Source of the DNA: Blastomyces gilchristii SLH14081
Lineage: Eukaryota; Ascomycota; Eurotiomycetes; Onygenales; Ajellomycetaceae
Direction of reading: 5' to 3'
Assembly (NCBI RefSeq): GCF_000003855.2
Contig: NW_003101666.1
Location: 1,095,129-1,159,128, forward strand
DNA: 64,000 bases
Part shown: positions 23,523 through 32,618 of the stretch, one piece after another
How the letters are laid out: each line of letters starts with the position of its first letter
How positions within the stretch are numbered: position 1 is the stretch's first letter
The notes under the pieces: generated by a model
Seen by the model: only the letters and a program-made list of their open reading frames with translations
The model's database searches: none
What the model was told of the DNA's origin: nothing
Translations under genes and position numbers: made by a program

Positions 23523-23840
23523 CACCTCGCATCTCCTGTATATATCCCGGAAACGACGTCTCCAAAAACGGCACGAACTTGACCGCGGCATCGCATACTT
23601 GCTGCCAATCCATCAAACATCGCCGTTTGAATAGCCCTTCATAGAATTCAAGGCTTCCAGCTACCTGTTCTCGTGCGTGCTCGCCATGTTGTAGCCCTAT
23701 CTGTTACGCAACAAAACAAACCGAAGGAGTTGAGGCTTTGTCAGTCTCCGCTGGTGTTTCTTCATGGAATTTTTTTTTTTGGGAGGGGGGGGGGGGGTTT
23801 ATACCTCATAAGAGTTCCCTTCGCAGGATATAGAAAGCAT
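22426..23840 (-). CDS. aatB: Isopenicillin N acyltransferase-like peptidase C45 family protein (PenDE/AatB-like)
   Basis: Four exons, 23840-23805, 23700-23526, 23380-23235 and 23139-22426, give 356 residues, practically the length of penicillin acyltransferase. The start MLSISCEGNSYE joins IGLQHGEHAREQ, equivalent to the MLxxxCxGTPxEIGxxHG start of the family. The autoprocessing site is present: NVRTEIAYGMFNDGCTALSW, with Gly100-Cys101 as the expected cleavage pair and Cys101 as N-terminal nucleophile, followed by the conserved LAQNWD. Later motifs ITEAGIIGKIGLNSHGVGV and VTHSNHF also fit. The C-terminus (EVELRP) is not a PTS1 peroxisomal signal, unlike PenDE but compatible with the cytosolic AatB/IAL group. 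The true substrate is unknown. Intron 1 carries a 17 nt G-rich run and intron 2 a 44 nt A-run. Confidence 0.92.
23478..23521 (+). repeat. A44 homopolymer in intron 2 of the C45 hydrolase gene
   Basis: An unbroken run of 44 A on the plus strand (T on the coding strand) directly follows the GTGCT donor of a 145 nt intron. Its length is likely variable and its sequence error-prone. Confidence 0.9.
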
Positions 23841-26033
23841 GGTTGCGATAGATCCAGTGGATTCGACGGCCTTATCTTGTTTTGCTTCTTTAAGGTTGTT
23901 ACAGATGATGGATTTATATTATAGATCTGGTGGCGTTTAGTTAAATTTTAGCCTAGAAATATAACTTTATCACCACTTGAATTGGGAGTTGAAATCTGGC
24001 GAACAACAAAATCCACAATACATATATCAAATGCTTGTGCCAGAGCATCGTTCGTGAAATATATTATTCTACTTCGCTGGAGGCAAGAATGTTTGCTTGC
24101 TTTCCAATTCCCCGCATCGGGATCGTTATCTTATCAAAGCTCGGCCCAGACATTCCCGAATCCCGAGACCGAAATGCCGGCTCGGGAGCAGTAAGGGGGG
24201 CCAATTCCAGCAACATTGTTCTTTATACAGCAAGACACTTATAAAAGGGGGTATTTAAACCCCTACGCATGACCTTTCGTGTTTTATACAGATTATTAGC
24301 CGCATGCCCGGACTGGATATGGAAACATTCAATGGAGTTGGCGCCAACCCCGGTTTGATGCTTCGACAAGTTGATATCTGCTTTGCAGCCTCTAGCGGCT
24401 ACATTGTCTCCCAAACTAGTTCATTAGAAGAATTTAGCATGTCATTCAGTTATTTTCTTCAAGTTGTGAGCCTGATAGCCATAAATATTAACCAATGTTC
24501 TGCAGCTAGAAAGTATTTTAGGGGTTGGCCTTCCGGAGCTGGAACCGTCAGAGATCGGACGTCATAGATGGTTGGGACGAGATAAATCCTCACCCCGTAT
24601 ATGATATCTTTTCAGCTATAAACACAATATGTAATGGTATATTTAAAAGATTGATCAGCGCCGCACTTTCATGGCGCAGGGCGCTTTTGAAAATGCCATA
24701 TGTTTCGGACATAGAACCTAATAAAATGCACTAATAGGGAGAAATCGCTGCATCCACCTAACAAGATGATATTAGCTATCGCCTGCTGGTCCTTGAATTG
24801 AGATCACCGTATCATGGCAATAGCGATCATGGTTTCGAATCTCTCTGTAGCAGAGGAGCTGCTGCGATGCCTATTAATAGGGCAACAAAAATGGTATCAA
24901 AAGTGCATTTTCTCTAAAGATAGCGACATAACATTGGCTACTATGGTAACATTTAGCTAGTGTGCGTATATTCGAGATATACAACCGCAGGGCTATTTGG
25001 AAAGACTGCCGTTTTTGTACACGCTTCCGACTCGGCTGAGGAAGGCAGCCAGTTATGCGCATCTGGCGAAACGAGACCCTTGAGGTCGGTAGATTTGATG
25101 CCATCAAATGATAAACTAGGCCCTGTGGAGATCTGATAAAGAAAGGGGCGATAGGGGCTTGCAAAGCCGAAGAAGGGAGAATCAGACCAGAAGAAAAAGG
25201 GGTTGTGGGCGATAAGAGCCGAAAAAAGAGAGAAAAGGACAGGGAGAAAGAATGCCAATCATGATTCTGAATCAAACGCGTAGCCTTCTCAATGAGGGTG
25301 GCTAAAGCAATGAGATGATATCAAGACTTTTCTTGACATTCTCCCCTGACGTATATGCAGTGCGTGCTGTGCAAGAAGGGCATCCATCCATCACTATCAC
25401 AATGAACAGTGCATATGCTTTCCCATTAACCACTAGGCTTAAAGGAGAAAATACAATCGCAAAACAAGAAACTAGGGGAAGGGGAAGGATTACAAATATC
25501 TTATCAAACGGGCGCCAACCATCTGATACACGTCGCCCATCCCTGCCTTTCACTTTTTTGGTCATAAAGGGGAGGTTTATCCTGGACGCATATTGAAGCT
25601 AACAATCCCCATACAAGGTCTAGGAATACTGAGGGGTGAGAGCGCCTGTGTTTAAGCCCCTTAACCACTCAACCAGCTGGGTCCTTTTTGATGGTAATGC
25701 ACACATTTCCCAATATTTAAAGGAATAGATTGTAATGTAAGTGAATGTGTGTTTTGATATTGTTGCGGTGTTGAAGCAGAACTGGAAAAGGGGGTTTTGT
25801 ATCATGTGACTTCTTGGATCTTTGGCAAGCAATCAAAGCTCCCAAGATAAAAAAAGACGAAGTGCTTTAATGAACAACCAATCTACAATAATTAACAAGC
25901 AGTTATTTATGTTATACAACTGGTATATACAATCAACTGGAGAACAGATAAGAACCCCATTTGCCTAAATTCACCAATTGATAATCATTCATCATATGGA
26001 ATTTCCCAATTACCTGCCTTACCAACATCGCTC
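23841..26033. other. Intergenic region between the C45 hydrolase and phosphopantetheinyl transferase genes
   Basis: The divergent promoters of the two flanking genes lie at its ends. The middle is AT-rich with many stops in all frames; short open stretches (for example 24953-25258 minus) have no recognised motif. A tRNA-like A-box sequence lies near 25650-25680 (see findings). Confidence 0.55.
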
Positions 26034-26579
26034 ATGAAACTCATTCCTTTCCCTTTACCTCTCACTGTCGGCACTGATGTCGTCCATCTCCCACGGATCA
26101 GCCGTCTAATCAACCGTCCAACTTCTAGAAATGGCAGTGGACTTAAAGCTACCACCACCACAACCTACCTCGACAGATTCATCCGTCGCATCCTGTGCGA
26201 GCAGGAACTCAAGGACTTCCACGCGAAGTTCCCACATCATATCGCAAGTACGGAAAAGTTGACAGCGGCGCTGCCATCTAACCCTAGCGCCAATAATATA
26301 GAGATGGCTAGATGGCTAGCTGGTCGATTTGCCGCCAAGGAGGCTGCGAGGAAAGCAGCCCCCGGTGGCGCCTCGACGATAGGTTGGAAAGATGTCATAG
26401 TTCGCGTTGACAGGGAGGGGGCAGGAAGTGGGAGCGTGAAGCCGGAAATAATATATTTGAAGGATGGAGGCGCGCACGGGGAGGTAGGCCAGCTTTCCAT
26501 CTCACATGATGGCGATTATGTGTTTGCGACGGTTCTTGCGGCGACTACACCTCCGACTACACAGCCGCCCGATGGTTGA
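26034..26579 (+). CDS. ppt2: AcpS-type 4'-phosphopantetheinyl transferase (mitochondrial Ppt2/PptB-like)
   Basis: It transfers phosphopantetheine from CoA to acyl carrier protein; the fungal AcpS-type enzyme serves mitochondrial ACP for lipoate synthesis and respiratory-complex assembly. A single exon of 181 residues, slightly longer than bacterial AcpS (about 120), because of an insertion at about residues 30-50 and a Pro/Thr-rich tail. The magnesium-binding motif is GTDVVHLPRI (about 12-21) and the second signature WLAGRFAAKEAARKA (about 93-107), with SISHDGDYVFATV near the end. The start ATG is preceded by CATCGCTC and no upstream in-frame alternative is better. It is separate from the Sfp/Lys5-type transferase that activates NRPS, PKS and alpha-aminoadipate reductase. 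Confidence 0.9.
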   Translation: MKLIPFPLPLTVGTDVVHLPRISRLINRPTSRNGSGLKATTTTTYLDRFIRRILCEQELKDFHAKFPHHIASTEKLTAALPSNPSANNIEMARWLAGRFAAKEAARKAAPGGASTIGWKDVIVRVDREGAGSGSVKPEIIYLKDGGAHGEVGQLSISHDGDYVFATVLAATTPPTTQPPDG

Positions 26580-27600
26580 AATCTACGTGGGATAAACGTT
26601 TTCTTCCTCAATTTAGGAAATGAGGACTATTCTATAGGGACGAGACAATTGTCTCAAGCTGGTCCATGCAATCCACATTTGAGAATGCTCGATGCTATCG
26701 TCACTGCGACTGAAGCCATCAAACAAGGGAATACATTGCAAAGGAGATGATACCGAGCACCGCTGAGTTCTTCTCTCAAAATGGCAGGGTTTCTTACGAT
26801 TTTTTGGGGGAATGAAACTCATGGAACTATCCTGATGCGATAGAGACATACGGCTAAGGATATAGGACTGCACCCGGAGGAAAGTTAGAAACCCTAAGCT
26901 CTGCTACCATCCCCGTGTCGACGTTGGGAGGAGCTTATACCGAGGACATAGCCATCAACGTGGAGTCTTTATCGACGCGCATTTGGAATACACACACGTT
27001 GACTTCAGATTTGACCGTACCCCCTTTATGTTTGGACTACGTCCAGGGTTCAAGCACCAATCGAATATACTACTACCATACCATAATTGGTCCTAGAAGA
27101 ATTTGATATCTGTAAAATACTAATTTGTACCTATATTCGTGATTTCGACATTTTACAGGTCACCTACGACCCTTTGCCCAACGAGAGTCCTCCATTTATA
27201 GCTAAGCTTGTACCTTGTGGGATGGTTTAATCTTCCTAACTTCTCGTGCCTGTCGCTGGTGATATCACTATACCTGGCAGAAATCAGGATGGAAGCTCAC
27301 TTGGCCAGGCGTAACCATACTTCAATGCCATCGTCTCATTTTTGTGTAGATTGACAGTTCATGTGTTTCTTAACTTTTGGGCTTAATATCAAACGTCCTC
27401 GCATTTTTATTTTTTTACCATAGTGTCTAATATGCAACCCACGGTGAGATGGAAAATAGTTTATCTTAGCGAATTGGAATTATCGCCCTTTTAGTATTGT
27501 TGTGCTCTGCCCACCAGGCGTCGTTGAGGGTTAATCCTTCAACTTGGATGACCTTCTCCATGTCCTTGCGACCTAGTATAGAGGAAAGTAGCTCCGTCTA
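26580..27600. other. Intergenic region downstream of the phosphopantetheinyl transferase gene
   Basis: No gene is recognised. An open plus-strand stretch at 26915-27106 is somewhat protein-like (it contains NVESLSTRIWNTHTL) but has no intron-exon context and no motif I can assign. It may be another decayed gene. Confidence 0.45.
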
Positions 27601-28480
27601 TATTGAAGCGGATGTATATAAACTCAAGCCCATGCTACGCCATATTTGATGGTAGAGAATTTCCAACGATTCCAACGCATCGCTTGCGCCTACGATTGGG
27701 CATAATTGACAGAGCCCCTTCGCTTCGAGGTTCAGCACCTGTCCACCAGCCTGATGAACATATGGCTCAAGGTACTCTTGGCAAGTTAAATTTGAAGAAG
27801 CAGACCGGGGCAGTAAGCCCAGCTCCGAGCATCTTATATCTTTGTTAGCAAGGCCTGTCGACGCCATCCCGCTGATTACGTAGGTGAGCACGGAGATTCA
27901 GTACATGAATATCCAGAAACCCGATAGCGCTGGGGGTGCGACGAGGATGCTGCGAATTACGGTTAATTAAGTAAATCAAAACTAACGTGGAATATATAGC
28001 ATACAAGAAAAGGTGATGATTGGTAGCTTTGGAAACAACTGATTAATATCAACTGTTGTGCCTGTGTCCTGAATTCCTGCAACAACCAAGTGACAGTTGT
28101 TGCAAAGGTACAATAGCAGCACCAAATTAGCAAAAACCATCAGAATACCCTTTTCATCTGAAACATCTCCAATAAATGATAGTAGTAGACGAATACTATC
28201 ACAGCAATCATAGCCTGTCAGGGAAATTCGGCGACGGTCGTCGAAGAAAGGTAGGTTTTCCAAGGATACGTCTTGGAGAGACACTTGCGAGCCTCAAAAA
28301 GTGCGAAAAGTGCCCGGCTACGTACACACGTTACCATGAGAAGCTGACTTAGATTGGGTGAAAATGATTGTCCAGGGAAATATGGAGAAAACTTGATCCC
28401 GAACATCCACACTCTATAATATCTTTGAGTAGAGGCACAAAGGAACCCGCTAATGGTGTTTAAGGTTCTGATTGTAGCCA
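27601..28480 (-). pseudogene. C-terminal remnant of a PDR-type (CDR/pleiotropic drug resistance) ABC transporter
   Basis: Reading the minus strand from high to low coordinates, three frames line up in order with the second membrane domain of fungal PDR transporters. First is RALFALFEARKCLSKTYPWK then TYLSSTTVAEFP (family: ExRERPSKTYSWKxFxxxxIVxEIP). Next is LVVAGIQDTGTTVDINQLF (family: xHMVIAGxPDAETAGNIAxL). Last is PALSGFWIFMY, stop, ISVLTYVISGMASTGLAN (family: FWIFMYRVSPxTYLVSGMLSTGLAN), then the Cys-rich loop TCQEYLEPYVHQAGG and CQLCPIVGASDALE. The TGA at 27900-27898 sits where the family has Arg, consistent with CGA-to-TGA. Frame changes and the absence of nucleotide-binding domains show it is a dead fragment. 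Confidence 0.85.
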
Positions 28481-30089
28481 CTCAAAATTGAGCCATGTAG
28501 GGTACCACATACCCTCCTTCTGCGTGTCTGATTTCTCGGGGCAGTTGGAAAACTTCTCCTTAACCCCCTAATATGAGGTTTAACGTTTAGTTTGTCGTTG
28601 GAACTAGCCTGAGAGCCGGTCACAACCCATTCATGAAAAGAATATGCATGTGTACACCGGATGAAAAAGAAAGAATCCTGGTATATGATTTGAAAAGCAT
28701 CCCCTTTGGCAGCAGGATCTTGAACTCAGTTACAGACGGGGCCAATATTGATATGGCCTGCGCTGAAGCGCGTATTAAAGATTTTCCTCCGTCGTTTCTA
28801 TGTAGCATCTTCGTTGTCCATAAGGGTCCTTAGAAATTCCCGTAGACTTTTATGCTTCTTAGTCTGGTATGCCGGGTTTATCTGGTACGGCATATTGGGG
28901 TCATAGACCAGAAGAAAATGATCTTCCATAGGCCAGAAATCCAAGCAGAAAGCGACTTTCAAGTAAGAGTCCGCTCTTTCGGATTTCAACCGCTAGGTAC
29001 ATTCTGACGAAGTGTGGAGAGAGGCTTCTAATAAGAAAGCACACACCAAGTGGGATGTGTCCAAGAAGCCAATTGAGCCGCGGCATAGGCTTTTAGTCCT
29101 ATTTAGACGACGATCAGAACGCTCAAACGGATCGGCGCAGTGGAAGCTGGAGGGGGAGAAGCAGGCTCACGAGCCTCTCGAGCCTCTATCGCTGATCAGG
29201 CCGCACATGGCTACTTCCGTAAGCTTGATGGGAAACCCGTGCAGTAAAAATAACCACTGCCGGTCCGCACGACTCGCCATTAGAGTCGGTAGCAATAAAA
29301 GCACCCTGTTGAAGTTAGCTTTGCAGCACGGTTACACCATTGAGTGGGAATAAATGAATGAGCTGGGCGTTGTAAAGGCTATAGATAATGGAGATATAGA
29401 CAAAGCTCTCCCATATTTAGCTTGCATGTTTTTATCAGAAACAATCATCTGTACTCTGTACCGTGCACAGCTGAAAATCGGCGTTGTGGGTTGTACCTGA
29501 GATCTGTCATGTGATCGGCAAGCCACCCGTGGACCCCGCCGAGGTAACTACCCGAGTTGGATAAGCTACCGGAGCCGCCAAACGTGTGGATTTAGAGCAT
29601 TCAAGGGGTCGATATAAATAAACAACAGGAAACTCCCAGGCTATATACCCTTAAACATATTCTTTCTTTTCGCCAACCGCCGGCAAAGGACGTGTTCCGT
29701 TTTCCATTTTCCGTTTCCTTTTTCCTCGAAGACTACCGAAGTCCTAGTTTTCTACATCAGTAGCAAGCGAGATCATTGGTCCGAAGATATTAGCTCAGGG
29801 AATTGGTAAGTTAGCTGAGCTGAGTGGTCGCCTTGGTTTCTGTGTCTTGAACTCTTGATCCGTGATATCAAAAAGCGCCCGTTTTTGTTCTTTCGTGTTT
29901 TAGCCGTGAGAGGTCGAGTGACACAGACGTGCTGGGAGATACCTGGCCGCTGACTGCTGGATAGATTGTTGAAAGACCGACGCGCTTCAATTCTTTGCTG
30001 CCGTGAAAGCATCCGGGCCGCTCTACTGCAGAACAATACCCGGAAAAAACATTGCAAGAGGGAATCTTGAATTTTCCATTAAGCTCAGC
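28481..30089. other. Region between the ABC pseudogene and the histidinol phosphatase gene
   Basis: The left part may include further decayed coding sequence: a minus-strand open stretch at 28798-28989 and a plus-strand one at 29012-29353, neither recognised. The right part (about 29600-30089) is the promoter and leader of the histidinol phosphatase gene. A GTAAGT at about 29806 with later TTTTAG acceptors (about 29910) could define a 5' UTR intron. Confidence 0.45.
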
Positions 30090-31363
30090 ATGCCGTTTTC
30101 ACATCATAGCCATTCCGGCCAGTTCTGCGAGGGCCACGCAAAGAACTCGCTGGAAGATGTCATTCGGACCGCCATCTCAAAGAAGATGCGCGTCTTTGCT
30201 TTGAGTGAGCATATGCCGAGAGAAGAGCAGGATTTTTATCCGGAGGAAGTAAGCTTTTCGTTTCTTTTCTTTTCTTTCTTTTCTTTCTTTTCTTTCCTTT
30301 TTCTTTTTCTTTTTCTTTTTTTTTCTTTTTCTTTTTCTTTTTTTTTCTTTTTCTTTTCTTTTTCTTTTTCTTTTTTCTTTTTTTTCTTTTTTTTTTCTTT
30401 CTTTCTTTCTCTCTTCGGATGATTAAATGATGATCTTGATAACACAAAAAAGATTCCTTTGGCTGACGGGTGGTATAGATTGAAGCGGGTGGCACCGAGG
30501 CGGCTCTAATCGAGAATGAAGCCGCATATTTCAAAGAAGCCCAGCGTCTACGTGAGAAATATAGCTCCGAGATAAATATCCCCATTGGATTTGAGTGTGA
30601 CTGGATTCGGCCGAGTTCGTTGACGTGGATCCACAACTCATTGGCCATGCTTCCATTCGATTTCTTTATAGGTTCGGTCCATCACGTACACACTATCCCG
30701 ATTGACTATGATGTCCCCTTTTATCAGAAAGCAAGAGAGATTGCTGGGGGTACAGATGAGAAGCTCTTTGAGGACTACTTTGATGCACAGCTCGCCATGC
30801 TCAAGGCGTTAAATCCACCGGTTGTTGGCCATTTTGATCTGATCCGCTTAAAAAGTGATGATCCCGAACGGAGCTTCAAGCAGTGGCCGGCAGTCTGGGA
30901 AAAGATCCTGCGAAATTTAGACTATGTGGCAGGATATGGCGGGATATTGGAACTCAACTCCGCTAGTCTGAGGAAGGGAATGAGCGAACCATATCCCAAG
31001 GCTGAGATCTGCAAGGTAGATTCAAAATTCCGCACCCTTTCAAACGAGAAGGGAAGGGGGCCGAATGATCTCCGCCACGGTTAACTAACCAAAAAAAAAA
31101 CCGTTGTGCTGTAGGAATTTCTCTCACGGAATGGCCGATTCTGCATGTCGGATGACAGCCACGGCATTGACCAGGTTGCTTTCAATTACCATCGTGTGCT
31201 CGAATTTGTAGAGCAGGTTGGCGTTTCCACCCTGCACTACTTAGAGTACTGCAGCGAGCTACCATCATCGAGCGACAGCTTCGATCGGAGGTTCCCTCAC
31301 ATTAGGCTGAACTCTATCAGTCTTGCAGATCTCAAACAGCTGGCCTTCTGGTCACAGCAATAA
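30090..31363 (+). CDS. his2: Histidinol-phosphatase, PHP family (His2)
   Basis: It hydrolyses L-histidinol phosphate to histidinol, the penultimate stage of histidine synthesis. Three exons, 30090-30248, 30479-31015 and 31115-31363, give 314 residues, the normal length. Metal-binding PHP motifs are HHSHSGQF (residues 5-12), LSEHMPRE (about 43-50), FECDW, GSVHHVHTIP, VVGHFDLIR and SDDSHGIDQVAFNY near the end. The start ATG gives MPFSHHSHSGQF with the HxH motif directly at the N-terminus, as in the family. Intron 1 (230 nt) is nearly pure T/C because of a TTTTC microsatellite. Intron 2 (99 nt) has a TTAACTAACC branch region. The final residues LKQLAFWSQQ precede a TAA. Confidence 0.95.
30259..30415 (+). 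repeat. Polypyrimidine (TTTTC)n tract in intron 1 of his2
   Basis: About 155 nt of T and C with irregular TTTCTT/TTTTTC units, all inside the first intron. The opposite strand yields spurious Lys/Glu-rich frames that should be ignored. Confidence 0.9.
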
Positions 31364-32575
31364 CTAGTGGTAATCCCCGAAAGAAAAGGAAAAAAAAACC
31401 ATGACGACACCAAAAGACCCCAGTCCAACCCCAACCTGCAAACTACCCTTCCGTTCCCGGGGTATCCCGTCCAAAGCGGTGGCATATGCAAGCCAAAGAA
31501 ACGTTCCTGGTTGCATGGTTTTCAAATCTACTGCTCAAATTTAGCCCTTAAAACAAAGTACAATGTGCCTCCGCGTCCTGGTTTGTGGAACGTGCTGGCA
31601 TTCGCACAAGGTCTGAAAACGACAAGCTTGCATTATTTTTCTTCTTTTTCTCTTCTTCTTCCTTTGTTCTAGATGTAGATGACACATACTCTACTCCGAC
31701 TCAAGCAATAGGCCGGTCAGGTTCCTTATGTGGACGGGATGACTTGACCCGAACCTTAATATTTAACCGATGCCTTTATCCGCTTGCGTGCAACGCCATT
31801 GAGAAAAAGAATAAGAGAAAAAGCAATTGAGAAAAGAACCGAAAACAGCAGTTTGCTAAATTCCCACTGATGCCCCAATCCAGAAAACAACCATGCGCTA
31901 GTCTCCGTTCTTAGTGGGTCGGCTCAAATTATTCTTGGACGATCGTTGTCAGTTCCCGGGCAGAGCGAAACCCGCTGGCAGGATTAAAAAAAGAAAAGAG
32001 AATAGAAGCGTGGCCAAATCATCACCCAAAAGTTTTGTATGCAGCTTAGCTACACACGAGTTACATGTGGTTAACCAAAGAATCATGACTGATAAAACAA
32101 AGCAACGGAAGATTTACCGATAGAGATATTCAAAACCGCCCACATGGGCATCTTCCTTCTCCCGGCTTCAAAACTACACATTACTCATTAGTTACCATCC
32201 CCTCTATCATGCTTGTTAATTCTCCGCAATCGGTTAATCCTCAGCTTCCAACAGCCAATCGGCGGAACAATAGGGAAAATGAGGTGTGTAGTTGTAGATG
32301 TTTTTGTAGCTGCGGACCTTCCTAATAAATGTCCTTAATCCCGCGGGGATATCTCATATCGACAGCCTGACCTGATTTTTCGATTATGATTTTTTTTTAT
32401 TTTTATTTTTTTTTATTTTTATTTTTTTTTTATAATAAAATGAAAATCAGGTATGTCTGTTCTAAATGAGTCCATCTCCTGTTGGGCAATTGGCCGTGTG
32501 AGTCAGTCACTCGCTCTCTTTTAACAGATATTAATTAACTTAATATTGAGAAAATATTGAAGAAATTGTAATTAA

Positions 32576-32618
<43 letters not shown>

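Noticed and set aside
24953..25258. Minus-strand 101-codon frame starting MAFFLPVLFSLFSALIA as a secreted peptide
   Set aside because: The hydrophobic start resembles a signal peptide, but the frame has no cysteine pattern, no homology I recognise and no supporting context.
30160..30648. Antisense Lys/Glu-rich frames across his2
   Set aside because: Produced by the polypyrimidine intron read on the opposite strand.
32579..32615. (AT)n tract as a replication origin or centromere element
   Set aside because: A short microsatellite in an intergenic region gives no evidence for either role.
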